Of a stretch of DNA of 64,000 bases, positions 54,539-63,635 are shown piece after piece; positions within the stretch are counted from its first letter, which is position 1; every line of letters starts with the position of its first letter. Below the pieces are notes generated by a model. It was not told the origin of the DNA. It saw only the letters and a program-made list of their open reading frames with translations, and did no database searches. The translations under genes and the position numbers were made by a program. Source of the stretch: an uncultured Alphaproteobacteria bacterium (lineage in GTDB: Bacteria; Pseudomonadota; Alphaproteobacteria; RF32; CAG-239); the NCBI GenBank assembly GCA_934255405.1, contig CAKQNT010000003.1, forward strand, positions 67,775 through 131,774. The letters run 5' to 3'.

Positions 54539-55780
54539 ATGAAAAAATTTCTTACTGCTACCACTCTCAGTGCCGCTTGCCTGTGGAGTGCATCAGCTTT
54601 GGCCTCCGGCTATCAGCTTAATGAATATTCCGTAACCAACCTCGGGCGTTCTTTCGCCGGTGCCGGCGTTGTCGGTGATGACTACTCGGCGATTGCTTAT
54701 AACCCTGCCGGTATGACTCTCAAAAAGAGCGGTTTGCAAGCCAGCTTTACTATGGCTGAGGTTGCCGCCGATGTCAGAGGACAATCACCGGATTCCTTGG
54801 GCAAAAAGACCGATATGGATTTTGGCGTGCCTCTGCCGGCTGCGTTCGGGCAATATCAAATCAATGACAAATGGTTTATCGGCGGCGGTGTTTATGCTCC
54901 TTATGGCTTGGCTACCCGCTACAAAAAAGACAGCTTTGTAGCCGACAGCGCTCGCAAATCCACCTTAGAGGTTATTGATTACAACTTGTCCACTGCCTAC
55001 AAGCTGAACTCTCAATGGTCGTTTGGCGCCAGCTTTATCGCCCGCTATATCTATGGCAATATGACCAACAATATAAATCATCCCACTGCCGGAAAAATTG
55101 GCGAAAGCGAGTTTGAGCTTGATGGCTGGACATATACCGGTACTTTGGGCGTAATGTATTCTCCGAGTGAAAATACTCGTGTCGGCTTGTCTTATAAGCC
55201 TAAGTCAATTCAGCGTGTTAAAGGTGATCACACCATCACTGCCACTTCTCCGGCTGCAGCGGGCATAGCCGGTGTATATTCAGATGGTAAATCTTCTCCC
55301 GACCTGCCGGAAACCGTTTTGCTCTCGGCTTATCACAAACCGTTTGAAAAAACCGCCTTTACCGGATCGGTTCGTTTCACTCGTTGGGGCGATTCGTTTG
55401 AGAAATTCTCAATGACTTCAACCGCCACGGCCGGAAAACCATCTGTAAAATATAATTGGAAAGACAGCTGGACTATTTCCGCCGGTACGGAACATTATCT
55501 GAATGATAATTGGACCTTGCGCTTTGGTACCGCTTGGGATCAATCTCCGTCGCGTGACAACCGTTATCGTACTCACCGTATTCCGGATTCTGATCGTATC
55601 TGGATTTCTGCAGGCTTGAGCTATACTTACAACAATATGCAGTTTGATTTGGGCTACGCTCACTTGTTTATGAAAAAATCCTTCATTCGTGAAAGTGGGA
55701 ACCCTGCCTATAATGATCACTCCAGCAAATACGAGGCATACAGCAATATGTATGGCTTAGGCTTCCAATACAATTTCTAG
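54539..55780 (+). CDS. FadL/OmpP1-family outer membrane porin
   Basis: This outer membrane barrel takes up hydrophobic compounds such as long-chain fatty acids. The 413-residue precursor has a signal peptide ending ALA-SG. The N-terminal hatch motif NLGRSFAGAGVVGDDYSAIAYNPAGM is the FadL hallmark (NPA motif). The last residues, YGLGFQYNF, end in the terminal Phe recognised by the BAM complex. It is divergent from an HxlR regulator and followed by a terminator and ybaK. Confidence 0.9.
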   Translation: MKKFLTATTLSAACLWSASALASGYQLNEYSVTNLGRSFAGAGVVGDDYSAIAYNPAGMTLKKSGLQASFTMAEVAADVRGQSPDSLGKKTDMDFGVPLPAAFGQYQINDKWFIGGGVYAPYGLATRYKKDSFVADSARKSTLEVIDYNLSTAYKLNSQWSFGASFIARYIYGNMTNNINHPTAGKIGESEFELDGWTYTGTLGVMYSPSENTRVGLSYKPKSIQRVKGDHTITATSPAAAGIAGVYSDGKSSPDLPETVLLSAYHKPFEKTAFTGSVRFTRWGDSFEKFSMTSTATAGKPSVKYNWKDSWTISAGTEHYLNDNWTLRFGTAWDQSPSRDNRYRTHRIPDSDRIWISAGLSYTYNNMQFDLGYAHLFMKKSFIRESGNPAYNDHSSKYEAYSNMYGLGFQYNF

Positions 55781-55806
55781 CAAAATTGTTATTCTTCACA
55801 CAAGGC

Positions 55807-55839
55807 AAACCCCGTTTGGAATATTCCGGCGGGGTTTTT
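55807..55839 (+). terminator. Intrinsic terminator after the FadL-type gene
   Basis: AAACCCCG pairs with CGGGGTTT, with additional GGAATATTCC inside and a T run after. Confidence 0.8.
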
Positions 55840-55890
55840 GCTGTTGATTTTGGGTATGATTTGCGTATAGTAGGGACAGGAGTAAAACCA

Positions 55891-56361
55891 ATGGAAATTA
55901 AGACTAATGTTATGCGCGTGCTCGACAAGCACAAAATCCCCTATAATCATTATTGCTATTTGGGCACCGGCGCCACCAGCGGCATAGAGATTGCCGCCGC
56001 TTTGGGGCAAGATCCGGCGCATGTGTTCAAGACATTGGTAACCGTCAGCAAATCACGGCATTTTTATGTCTTTATGTTGCCGGTTGCTCAGGAGCTGGAC
56101 TTGAAAAAAGCCGCCGCCGCGGTGGGAGAAAAGGCCTTGGATATGCTCCCGCAAAAAGAACTTTTGCCGCTCACCGGATATGTTCATGGCGGTTGTTCAC
56201 CCGTGGGTATGAAAAAGTTTTTTACCACCACCATAGACCAAAGCGCGGCAGATTTCGCCACCATTATTTTCAGCGCCGGCAAAGTCGGCTATCAGGTTGA
56301 ATTGGCTTATTCTGCTCTTGCCGGTATAATTCCCTGCCAACTGGCCGATATTACCATGTAA
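55891..56361 (+). CDS. ybaK: Cys-tRNA(Pro)/Cys-tRNA deacylase YbaK/EbsC
   Basis: This trans-editing factor removes Cys mis-attached to tRNA-Pro. The ATG at 55891 with AGGAG 8 nt upstream gives 156 residues of the usual size. The signatures are ALGQDPAHVFKTLVTVSK, LDLKKAAAAVGEKAL and LTGYVHGGCSPVGMKK. A longer frame from 55786 would overlap the upstream terminator and is rejected. The gene converges with the sensor kinase gene with no spacer. Confidence 0.93.
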   Translation: MEIKTNVMRVLDKHKIPYNHYCYLGTGATSGIEIAAALGQDPAHVFKTLVTVSKSRHFYVFMLPVAQELDLKKAAAAVGEKALDMLPQKELLPLTGYVHGGCSPVGMKKFFTTTIDQSAADFATIIFSAGKVGYQVELAYSALAGIIPCQLADITM

Positions 56362-57711
56362 TCAGTCTTTGCGTTCAATTTTGGCGCAAAATATATTTTC
56401 TGGATTGGCAAAAGTCAGATTGCAAGCATAAAAATCGGCAATACATTTAACGATAGAAAGTCCGATTCCGTTGCCTTTTTCATTTTGACCGGCCACGCGG
56501 AAAAAGCGCTGTCCGAGTTTGACCAAATCTTGTGGTTTTATTTGTACATCGGTATTACGCACTTCAATATAGCTATTACCTATATTAATCGCAATTTTTG
56601 CCTCTTGCGGACTGTATTTTATGGCGTTGTCCAGTAGGTTGCGCAGCATAAGCTCCACCAAAACCGGATTCCCCTTTGCAAACGGACCCTGACCATTTTC
56701 GGAGATTTGCAGAGATATTTTTTTTGCCGCAATATCATAACGATATTCATCAGCCAACTGCTCGCATAAAAATTTCCAATTCAGCGATTCTGCAACAATT
56801 TGTCCGGTCTGAATAGAGGTCTCCAGTCTGGACAAGGCCAAAAGTTGTTCTACCAGTCTGGTTGAACGATTAATTCCTTGTTCCAATTTATCGAGAGTAA
56901 CACCAAGTGTTTTGGGGTCATCAGCAGAGAGCTTGGCAACATCAAGCTGAACTTTTAAGGCGGTCAGCGGAGTTCTCAGTTCATGCGCCGCGTCAGAGAT
57001 AAAACGCCGTTCACGCTGTAAAACCGCATTAACCTTTTCCAACAGTTGATTCATTGCGTTAGTGAGCGGTTTTATTTCCGAGGGAATATTTTGATCGGCA
57101 ATCGGGCTCAAGTCATCATCTTTGCGCACAGCAATGTCTTTGGCCAAGCGCCGCAACGGCAAAAACTCCCGACTTATTATTCCGATTACGGACAACAACA
57201 AAATAACCAAACCGATTGCCCACGGAGTCAAAAATTCTTCCAGCATATCCCAAGCCATATCGTCACGATATTCAATTTCCTGTCCAACCGCAATTCTAAA
57301 TTTTCCGTCTGCTGATTTGATCCAGATTATTCGCCAATCTTCGCCGTCGACCCGTTGTTTAACAAAACTGCCGCTTATGTCCTGATAAGCAAAATCTTTG
57401 CCGTTTTCGTCATCGTGAAAAACCATGCGGCCGCTGGCGTCAAAGACGGCAAAACCGATTGCCTCGTCTTCATCATCGGCGCCCCTGATATCATCAAGCA
57501 AGTTATCGGTCTTCTTTTGAATATCTTTATCAATTCGATTCCAGTTGGTGCCAGCTAACTGCCGCGCCATGGCCATTTGATAGGTGTCAAAAAATTCATC
57601 AATTTTTTCTTTGGTTTCTGTCCACGCCAAAACTCCTGCGCAGCCCCAAACCGCACAGGATATAATCACAAAAAACAATATCAAACGAAGGCGCAAGCTG
57701 AGTTTTTTCAT
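56362..57711 (-). CDS. QseC-like sensor histidine kinase
   Basis: The 449-residue inner membrane kinase has TM1 at about 7-29, a periplasmic sensor domain, TM2 at about 165-187 and a HAMP-like linker. The H-box SDAAHELRTPLTALKVQL, N-box LMLRNLLDNAIKYSP and G-box GNGIGLSIVKCIAD follow. It overlaps the response-regulator gene by 4 nt, and a ygiW-like gene heads the unit, as in the E. coli ygiW-qseB-qseC locus. The signal is not readable from sequence. Confidence 0.92.
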   Translation of the reverse strand: MKKLSLRLRLILFFVIISCAVWGCAGVLAWTETKEKIDEFFDTYQMAMARQLAGTNWNRIDKDIQKKTDNLLDDIRGADDEDEAIGFAVFDASGRMVFHDDENGKDFAYQDISGSFVKQRVDGEDWRIIWIKSADGKFRIAVGQEIEYRDDMAWDMLEEFLTPWAIGLVILLLSVIGIISREFLPLRRLAKDIAVRKDDDLSPIADQNIPSEIKPLTNAMNQLLEKVNAVLQRERRFISDAAHELRTPLTALKVQLDVAKLSADDPKTLGVTLDKLEQGINRSTRLVEQLLALSRLETSIQTGQIVAESLNWKFLCEQLADEYRYDIAAKKISLQISENGQGPFAKGNPVLVELMLRNLLDNAIKYSPQEAKIAINIGNSYIEVRNTDVQIKPQDLVKLGQRFFRVAGQNEKGNGIGLSIVKCIADFYACNLTFANPENIFCAKIERKD

Positions 57712-58367
57712 TTATCCTCCATCATGTAGCCGAGTTTGTTTACGGTTTTTATAATATCTTTGCCCAGTTTTTTGCGCAAATGGTGCACATGCACTTCTAT
57801 GGCGTTGCTGGAAACATCTTCATCCCAAGAATAAAGTTTTTGCTCTAATACTTCCTTGCTCATCACACGGTTGCGATTGTGGAGCAAAAGCTCCAATAGG
57901 GCAGTTTCTTTTGGCGCTAAGGCAATTTCTTTGCCGTCAAGTAATGTCTGTTTGTTGTGGGGATTAAAACTCAAATTGCGATATTTAATCAGTTCTCCGG
58001 TTTCTCCGCCGCGTCGTCGAATAAGGGCGTTTAGTCTGGCGGCAACTTCCGCCAAAGAAAAAGGTTTGCCCAAATAGTCGTCCGCGCCGAGGTTAAGCCC
58101 TTTAATCCTTTCATCAACCTCGCCGCGCGCCGTCAAAATCAGCACCGGTTCTTTGTGCCCAAGGGCTCGCCAACTTTGCAAAATATCCAGTCCGTCAATC
58201 TCCGGCAGTGTCAAATCGAGGACAACCGCATCATACGGCAATTGCAGCAAGGCTTCTTTGCCATCTTCGCCATTATCAAACCAATCGGTGCTAAAACCTG
58301 ATTTATCAAGTCCGGCTTTTAGTCCGTCGCCGATTAATGGGTCGTCCTCAATTATCAATATACGCAT
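57708..58367 (-). CDS. OmpR-family response regulator (QseB-like)
   Basis: The 219-residue protein has a receiver (acidic pair D8-D9, phosphoacceptor D51 in VVLDLTLPEIDG, Lys in DDYLGKPFSL) and a C-terminal winged helix (EVHVHHLRKKLGKD). It overlaps the kinase by 4 nt (ATGA type). The three-gene unit ygiW-like/regulator/kinase suggests self-regulation of an envelope-stress response (inference from E. coli). Confidence 0.93.
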   Translation of the reverse strand: MRILIIEDDPLIGDGLKAGLDKSGFSTDWFDNGEDGKEALLQLPYDAVVLDLTLPEIDGLDILQSWRALGHKEPVLILTARGEVDERIKGLNLGADDYLGKPFSLAEVAARLNALIRRRGGETGELIKYRNLSFNPHNKQTLLDGKEIALAPKETALLELLLHNRNRVMSKEVLEQKLYSWDEDVSSNAIEVHVHHLRKKLGKDIIKTVNKLGYMMEDK

Positions 58368-58381
58368 TTTGCGTCCTTATC

Positions 58382-58726
58382 TTATTTTTTCAGTTCGATA
58401 TGGTCGACATCAATTTCGGTAGAAAACATTTCTTTGTCAACTTCACCTTTGATTGTTACCATATCTTGCGGCTTCACGTCAAGCCCGCGCCAATCCTCAT
58501 CGTCAATTTCCACGGTTACGCTGCCGGTAGCATCCTTAAACAAATATTTCTCATGGCCAAGGCTTTTTTCAATTTGCCCATTCAGCACCACTGCAGTGTC
58601 GTCTTTCATCTGCAAAGCTTCAGCAACAGTTACCGGAGCTGGAGCTGGTCCCTGAAAAGCCGCAAACGCTCCGGATGAAAAAGTAACCGCCAAAGTCAAA
58701 ACAGAAGTAGAAAGAAGCTTGTTCAT
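58382..58726 (-). CDS. YgiW/YdeI-family periplasmic OB-fold protein
   Basis: The 114-residue precursor has a signal peptide (GAFA-AF, about residue 22) and one BOF domain (VTVAEALQMKDDTAVVLNGQ, then YLFKDATGSVTVEIDDEDWRG). BOF proteins are linked to stress tolerance and bind periplasmic partners in enterobacteria. It heads the operon with the QseBC-like pair, 14 nt before the regulator. Confidence 0.92.
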   Translation of the reverse strand: MNKLLSTSVLTLAVTFSSGAFAAFQGPAPAPVTVAEALQMKDDTAVVLNGQIEKSLGHEKYLFKDATGSVTVEIDDEDWRGLDVKPQDMVTIKGEVDKEMFSTEIDVDHIELKK

Positions 58727-58855
58727 ATTATTTCTCCTAAAAATAAAAAGTTTGTGTTCGTTTACAAGTTTAGAAAAACATTTTCAACTTAAGGAACGCT
58801 TAAGGCTTTAATTTTTTATTTTAGAATTTATTTTTAAGGCAGGGAGGGCGGAAAT

Positions 58856-59326
58856 ATGAAAAATTTTCTGGTATTTTTACTGTTTTTATTTTTTCCGATG
58901 TTGGGTGGCAAAATCTCCGCGGTGATTGCCGGAGATATGTTCGGAGCCTATAATATTCTGGTGTTGCCGCCATACAGCCCGCTGCCGGAGGCTTTTCCCG
59001 TAGCCTGGGCAATTATTTATTTGCTTATGGGGTTTGGGGCTTGGGCGGTTTATCACAGCGCTCTTTATAAGGAGCGCAATCCTGTTTACTATCTGTTGCC
59101 GTTTTCTGTTCAGCTAATTATTAATTTTGCTTGGGCCCCGATATTCTTTGGTATGGCTGCCTATTGGAGCGGTGCTTGGTTGGCCTTGTTGCTTTTTTAT
59201 GCCGTGATTTGGATGATTGTGCGCTTTTATGCAATCAACCGCGCCGCCGCTTATTTGCAATTGCCTTATTTGCTTTGGTGCGCCTATGCCGCTTATCTGA
59301 GCTTTGGCATTGCGGTTCTAAATTAG
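58856..59326 (+). CDS. tspO: TspO/MBR-family membrane protein
   Basis: The 156-residue protein has five membrane helices and conserved motifs NILVLPPYSPLPEAFPVAW and LLPFSVQLIINFAWAPIFFG. TspO proteins bind porphyrins and related tetrapyrroles. GGGAGG precedes the ATG. It is divergent from the ygiW-like gene. Confidence 0.92.
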   Translation: MKNFLVFLLFLFFPMLGGKISAVIAGDMFGAYNILVLPPYSPLPEAFPVAWAIIYLLMGFGAWAVYHSALYKERNPVYYLLPFSVQLIINFAWAPIFFGMAAYWSGAWLALLLFYAVIWMIVRFYAINRAAAYLQLPYLLWCAYAAYLSFGIAVLN

Positions 59327-59403
59327 GGCATTAAATTTTTTAATCTGTACTATCAATAATTTTTATTGTACGATTAGCGCCATATTAAAAAAGGGGATTT
59401 GAT

Positions 59404-59934
59404 ATGAGCGCAGAAACCAACATTTTTATAATATGGCAAAACGGCCGTTATCTTGAGCAACAGATTATTGCGGACATCAGTACCAAGTTTGAGCTGCAAC
59501 AGATTTTTGAGCTAAGTTGGCCTATGCGAGATTTTCACTATAATTTGGCCAAGTTCTACGGCAAAAGTCTGCCCAAAGGCTGCAAAAAAGAAAAAGAATG
59601 CGGCTGCGGCGATTTTTTGGTTGTGGTTGTACAAGATAATCAGCCGCATTATGAAGGCGGCAAAAACAAAAATATGAAAGATGCCAAAGCGCTGTATCGC
59701 CAAATGTATGGCGGACAAAATTTTATTCATTGCAGCGATACCCAACAAGAAGGGTTGGATAATCTGGCTTATTTGACAGGGCTCAAGCCGGAAGATGTTG
59801 CTGCTCAATATGGCAAATACAACGGCACATATACCAAATTAGCTCACCAACCTCACGCCGAGGCGCGCAAGCTAAGCGACAAGCTTTGGGAGGCGTTGAT
59901 AAATCTTTACCGCAGGCTGTTTAGGGCTAAATAA
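59404..59934 (+). CDS. Hypothetical protein with CGxGxFL motif
   Basis: The 176-residue cytosolic protein contains FYGKSLPKGCKKEKECGCGD, a VVVVQDNQPHYE stretch, NMKDAKALYRQMYGG and FIHCSDTQQEGLDNLAYL. The order of these motifs recalls an uncharacterised domain that I associate with surface-glycan loci, where it is sometimes fused to other enzymes (from memory, unverified). The IHCSD segment is also faintly like the nucleoside-diphosphate-kinase GSDS loop. No function is claimed. It overlaps the convergent transporter gene by 8 nt. Confidence 0.7.
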   Translation: MSAETNIFIIWQNGRYLEQQIIADISTKFELQQIFELSWPMRDFHYNLAKFYGKSLPKGCKKEKECGCGDFLVVVVQDNQPHYEGGKNKNMKDAKALYRQMYGGQNFIHCSDTQQEGLDNLAYLTGLKPEDVAAQYGKYNGTYTKLAHQPHAEARKLSDKLWEALINLYRRLFRAK

Positions 59935-61279
59935 CAAAGTATTGGATATAGATAAATGCGGTTGCCGCCAAAACCGTAATCAGCATTACCGGCACCGACC
60001 ATTTCATAAATCCCAAAAAGCTGATAGGTTGTCCCTGTCTGGCCGCCATTCCGGCAACAATTACATTGGCAGAGGCGCCGATAAGAGTTGCGTTGCCGCC
60101 AAAGCAGGCGCCGATTGACAATGCCCACCATACCGGCATCATTGCCTCGCGTCCGCCCAAGGCCTCTTCCATAGACTTAAGCATCGGTATCATCGTTGCT
60201 ACAAACGGAATATTATCAATTGCGCCTGATACCAGAGCAGATACCCATACAATCAATAAACTGGCTTTGCTGATACTGCCCTCGGTCAGTGCCACAAATT
60301 TATGCCCGAGCAGAGACAACACGCCGGTAATTTCCAAACCATGAACAATCACAAACAATCCGGCAAAGAAGAAGATTGTTGTCCAATCCACTATCGAGAA
60401 AATCTGTTCAACCTTGTGCTCGCGCTCATCATGCGGATTACCAAAAGTGTAGAGCAGGAGCAGGGTTGCCGCACCGGCCATGGCAATCGTGCCGTTGGCA
60501 ATGTGAAAGTGCTCTGCAGCGATAAAACCTCCAATCACCAAAGCCAGCACTATCAAGGATTTTACCAGCAATGAATGATTTTTAATGCTTTCTTTTTCGC
60601 GCAATTGCATAATCTTATTGCGGCGTTGCGTTGTAGAAACCAGTCTCCGTCCGAAAAAGAAATCAAAGATAGCCACCACCAACAGCATGCACAAAATCAC
60701 AATCGGGGTCAATTCTTTCAAAAAGTCCATAAAAGAGAGATTAAGAGCAGATCCGATTAGAATGTTTGGCGGGTCACCAATCAGAGTTGCAGTGCCGCCG
60801 ATATTAGAGGCAAAAATCTCTACCAATAAATATGGATAAACCGGCACGCCGAGCTTTTTGGTTATTTGAAACGTTACCGGCACAATCAGCAAAACTGTGG
60901 TCACGTTGTCCAAAAAGGCCGAGAAAAACGCTGTTACGACTGCCAAAACCACCAAGATTCCTCGCGGGTTCGCGTGCACTTTTTTTGCCGCCCATATTGC
61001 CACAAATTGGAATATTCCGGTTTTTTCACATATCCCCACAATCATCATCATTCCGATAAGCAATGCCAGTGTGTTAAAATCTATGCCCAAAAAAGCTTGT
61101 TGTTGAGTAAGAATACCGGCAAATATCATAATCGACGCCCCAAGCAGAGCGACCACTGCGCGGTTTAGCTTTTCGGTAAACAAGATTGCATAGGCAATAA
61201 TCACAATTGATGCCGCAACAATTTTTGCATCAATTCCCCATACCATTTGCGGCACACTGCCTAACATTGCTCCATCCAT
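59927..61279 (-). CDS. ArsB/NhaD-type ion transporter (SLC13/CitM superfamily)
   Basis: The 450-residue protein has about eleven membrane segments. The conserved half-site motifs are FLDNVTTVLLIVPV with GGTATLIGDPPNILIG, and SGAIDNIPFVATMIPM with FGGNATLIGASANV. This double pattern marks the ArsB/NhaD/P-protein group. The choice between Na+/H+ antiport and oxyanion export cannot be made from sequence; no ars genes are nearby. Its start lies before the gap that carries the DGR template. Confidence 0.87.
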   Translation of the reverse strand: MDGAMLGSVPQMVWGIDAKIVAASIVIIAYAILFTEKLNRAVVALLGASIMIFAGILTQQQAFLGIDFNTLALLIGMMMIVGICEKTGIFQFVAIWAAKKVHANPRGILVVLAVVTAFFSAFLDNVTTVLLIVPVTFQITKKLGVPVYPYLLVEIFASNIGGTATLIGDPPNILIGSALNLSFMDFLKELTPIVILCMLLVVAIFDFFFGRRLVSTTQRRNKIMQLREKESIKNHSLLVKSLIVLALVIGGFIAAEHFHIANGTIAMAGAATLLLLYTFGNPHDEREHKVEQIFSIVDWTTIFFFAGLFVIVHGLEITGVLSLLGHKFVALTEGSISKASLLIVWVSALVSGAIDNIPFVATMIPMLKSMEEALGGREAMMPVWWALSIGACFGGNATLIGASANVIVAGMAARQGQPISFLGFMKWSVPVMLITVLAATAFIYIQYFVI

Positions 61280-61404
61280 ATAATTTTCCTTCTAAAATAA
61301 ATGTTTTGCCTAAATATAATCATAGAGAGGCTAAAATTGTATTAAAGAAACAATTTTTTTCTTTGTGCTATGTTTCCCTTGGTTGTGGCGTTAGAAAAGG
61401 AAAA

Positions 61405-61480
61405 TGTCTTTGCGCGAACGGCGTTAGCCGCGAGGAGCAATCCATCTTTACCTCGAAATTAAAATAGATTGTGCTCTCCT
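61405..61480. repeat. Palindromic repeat, family B copy 3
   Basis: TGTCTTTGCGCGAACGGCGTTAGCCGCGAG and GAGCAATCCATCTTTACCTCGAAATT closely match the copy at 13342. The right arm is degenerate. It marks the left boundary of the DGR region. Confidence 0.75.
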
Positions 61481-61728
61481 ATTAATTGTGAGGGCATTTC
61501 CTTAAAATATTTTTTGTGTATAAATATCAAACTTGATATTGCAGTATTATTGCCGCTGACATATAGCGAATATAGCTGTTGAGCGGTATTATAATTGTGC
61601 AGGCATAAATTGGCGAGAATTTTAATAATCAAGGTTATTAAAAGCGAGCGTCTTTTTATTAAAAAAGGGTCGCCCACAGTATGTTTCGGCATGCTGTTCA
61701 GATTTCCAGCGGCGGCATTGCAGTTTTT

Positions 61729-61846
61729 ATTTGGTCGTCTTCTGAGAATAACAATAACAATTCTTGGAAACTCAATCTAAGTAGTGGCAATCGTAATAAC
61801 AACAATAAGGATAATACCAATTACGCCAGGCCTTGCCAGCTTTTTT
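61729..61846 (+). repeat. DGR template repeat (TR)
   Basis: This non-coding, A-rich stretch (40 A in 96 nt of the core) begins 18 nt before the RT gene. In the VR frame it reads as WSSSE, runs of Asn (AAT/AAC), a tryptophan, SSG, more Asn and RPCQ. It ends in a stop codon (TAA, 61845-61847), so it is not itself a gene. The dense AAY codons are what adenine-specific mutagenic retrohoming needs. It matches the VRs at 335, 11917, 12754 and 35081. The gap 61280-61863 otherwise holds repeat B3 and about 240 nt in which I see no gene. Confidence 0.88.
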
Positions 61847-61863
61847 AAGAAAAGATATAAAAA

Positions 61864-63207
61864 ATGCTTGTAATATGTAGGGAGCAAAATGTGCAGTATG
61901 AGCTTTTTGAAAACACGCCGTTGGGGCAGATTGCCCTGGAAGAAGTTTTCAGGGCTTATTATGACTGCCGCCGAAACAAGCGTCGGACATCCAACGCCAT
62001 TTCGTTTGAACTGGATTTTGAACGAGAGTTGATTCGTCTTTGGCGGGATATTAATTCTGGTGACTACAAAATTGGCCGCTCAATAGCTTTTGTTGTCAAT
62101 AAACCGGTTCAGCGAGAGATTTTTGCCGCTGATTTTAGAGATCGTGTAGTTCATCATTTGGTAATTTCCAAAATTAATTCGTTATTTGAAGAATTATTTA
62201 TTGCAGACAGCTATAGTTGCCGTGTTGGCAAAGGTACTTTGCATGGCGCAAAGGAGCTAAACAATCATATTGTAGTCTGTTCAGAATGCTACACTCGTGA
62301 TTGCTATATTCTCAAGCTGGATATTCGTTCTTTTTTTATGAGCATAGACAAGACAATTCTTTATCAGATGCTGCATGAATTTATAGACGACAATTATCAT
62401 TTGCCGGATAAGCCGATTCTGTTGCGTCTTATTAAGCAAATTGTCTTTAATAATCCTGAAGACAACTGCATTATCAAAGGTCGACGTGCTGATTGGAACG
62501 GATTGCCATGCCATAAGAGTTTATTTTGGTCGGCGCGTAATTGCGGATTACCTATTGGCAACCTTACATCACAGATTTTTGCCAATTTTTATCTTGATAA
62601 GCTTGATAAATATATCACAGAGGAGTTGGGATTCCGTCACTATGTGCGCTATGTAGATGACTTTGTTCTGGTTCATCAGGATAAGGAAGAGTTATTGGCG
62701 GCGCGGCAAAAAATAGATTCTTTTTTGCGTTTGCGTCTAAAGCTCAACTTACATCCGCTAAAATTTTATCTGCAACACTATAGCAAGGGGGTAAAGTTTA
62801 TTGGCGCGGTTATCAAGCCGAATCGCATTTATATCGGCAACCGGAGCAAGGGCAATTTGTATGATAAAGTCCATAAAATGATAGCGCAGATGTCGCACAG
62901 TCTGCAAGACACATTTAGCGGATTGAATAAGCTTATGGCTTGCGTTAATTCCTACATCGGATTAATGCGGCATTACAACACATATCGCCTGCGTTGCCGG
63001 ATTCTTCAAAAGATAGACCAAACATTTTTGGGAGAGGCATTAGAACTTGATCCCAAGGCATCAAAACTGGTTGTCCACAAGCTTTTTCGTCCTCTAGAGC
63101 AGAAAAAAAGCCAACTTCGTCGGCAAAAACAAGGCCGCCGTCGGCGCAACCGAATTTTATTAATGAACAAAACCAAAAGAAAAGGGGTTAAAAATGGTAA
63201 TGTATAA
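61864..63207 (+). CDS. DGR reverse transcriptase
   Basis: The 447-residue RT copies the TR RNA into cDNA. Palm motif A is LDIRSFF with Asp153. The DGR-specific motif PIGNLTSQ (230-237) stands where most RTs have QGxxxSP. The active site is YVDD at 263-266. No maturase, endonuclease or RNase H domain is seen, and the C-terminus is a strongly basic tail (QLRRQKQGRRRRN). A GTG at 61891 with AGGGAG 6 nt upstream is an equally good or better start, giving 438 residues. It overlaps the Avd-like gene by 14 nt. Confidence 0.93.
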   Translation: MLVICREQNVQYELFENTPLGQIALEEVFRAYYDCRRNKRRTSNAISFELDFERELIRLWRDINSGDYKIGRSIAFVVNKPVQREIFAADFRDRVVHHLVISKINSLFEELFIADSYSCRVGKGTLHGAKELNNHIVVCSECYTRDCYILKLDIRSFFMSIDKTILYQMLHEFIDDNYHLPDKPILLRLIKQIVFNNPEDNCIIKGRRADWNGLPCHKSLFWSARNCGLPIGNLTSQIFANFYLDKLDKYITEELGFRHYVRYVDDFVLVHQDKEELLAARQKIDSFLRLRLKLNLHPLKFYLQHYSKGVKFIGAVIKPNRIYIGNRSKGNLYDKVHKMIAQMSHSLQDTFSGLNKLMACVNSYIGLMRHYNTYRLRCRILQKIDQTFLGEALELDPKASKLVVHKLFRPLEQKKSQLRRQKQGRRRRNRILLMNKTKRKGVKNGNV

Positions 63208-63559
63208 TCAACTTCCGATTTATCGGGATTCTTACTTGTTATTGACCGAGATATACAAGGTTACTACAAAATTTCCGCGAGATTACAAATATACGCTTGG
63301 TCAGGATATGAAACGAGATGTGTTATCATTGTTTCGCGATTTATATGGGGCAAATGTTTCTGCGGATAAGCGTCAACATCATCTGGATAATTTTCTTACA
63401 TCTTTTGAACTTCTAAAGATAGAAATACGCCTGTGTGTGGATTTAAACGTTTTATCAATAAATAAATTGGCGCAATTAAGCCTGATAATGGATAGCATAG
63501 CCAAACAAGCTCAAGGATGGCGAAAGAAATCCGTCAAGGCAATGCCGAAAAGTTGTTGA
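63194..63559 (+). CDS. avd: Avd-like accessory variability protein (four-helix bundle)
   Basis: The 121-residue all-helical protein starts with YNQLPIYRDSYLLLTEIYKV and has KFPRDYKYTLGQDMKRDVLS, the look of the Avd/S23-type four-helix bundle. In Bordetella phage, Avd is a basic pentamer that binds RT and template RNA and is required for mutagenic retrohoming. AGGGG stands 6 nt before the ATG. It overlaps the RT gene by 14 nt, so the two are translated together. Here it follows the RT rather than preceding it. Confidence 0.85.
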   Translation: MVMYNQLPIYRDSYLLLTEIYKVTTKFPRDYKYTLGQDMKRDVLSLFRDLYGANVSADKRQHHLDNFLTSFELLKIEIRLCVDLNVLSINKLAQLSLIMDSIAKQAQGWRKKSVKAMPKSC

Positions 63560-63635
63560 GAACTTGGTAATAGAGTTTGAAAAACAATAGCTGTTAGTTA
63601 TATTGTGAATAAATAGTGACGAAGGAGAGCTGTCA

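Noticed and set aside
61459..61692. Leftward 77-codon ORF beside the TR
   Set aside because: It has no convincing ribosome binding site and no recognisable family. It lies in the low-complexity gap before the TR and is likely chance.
61864..63207. Group II intron or retron reverse transcriptase
   Set aside because: There is no maturase or endonuclease domain and no intron or msr-msd structure seen. The PIGNLTSQ motif, adjacent A-rich template and Avd-like partner point to a DGR.
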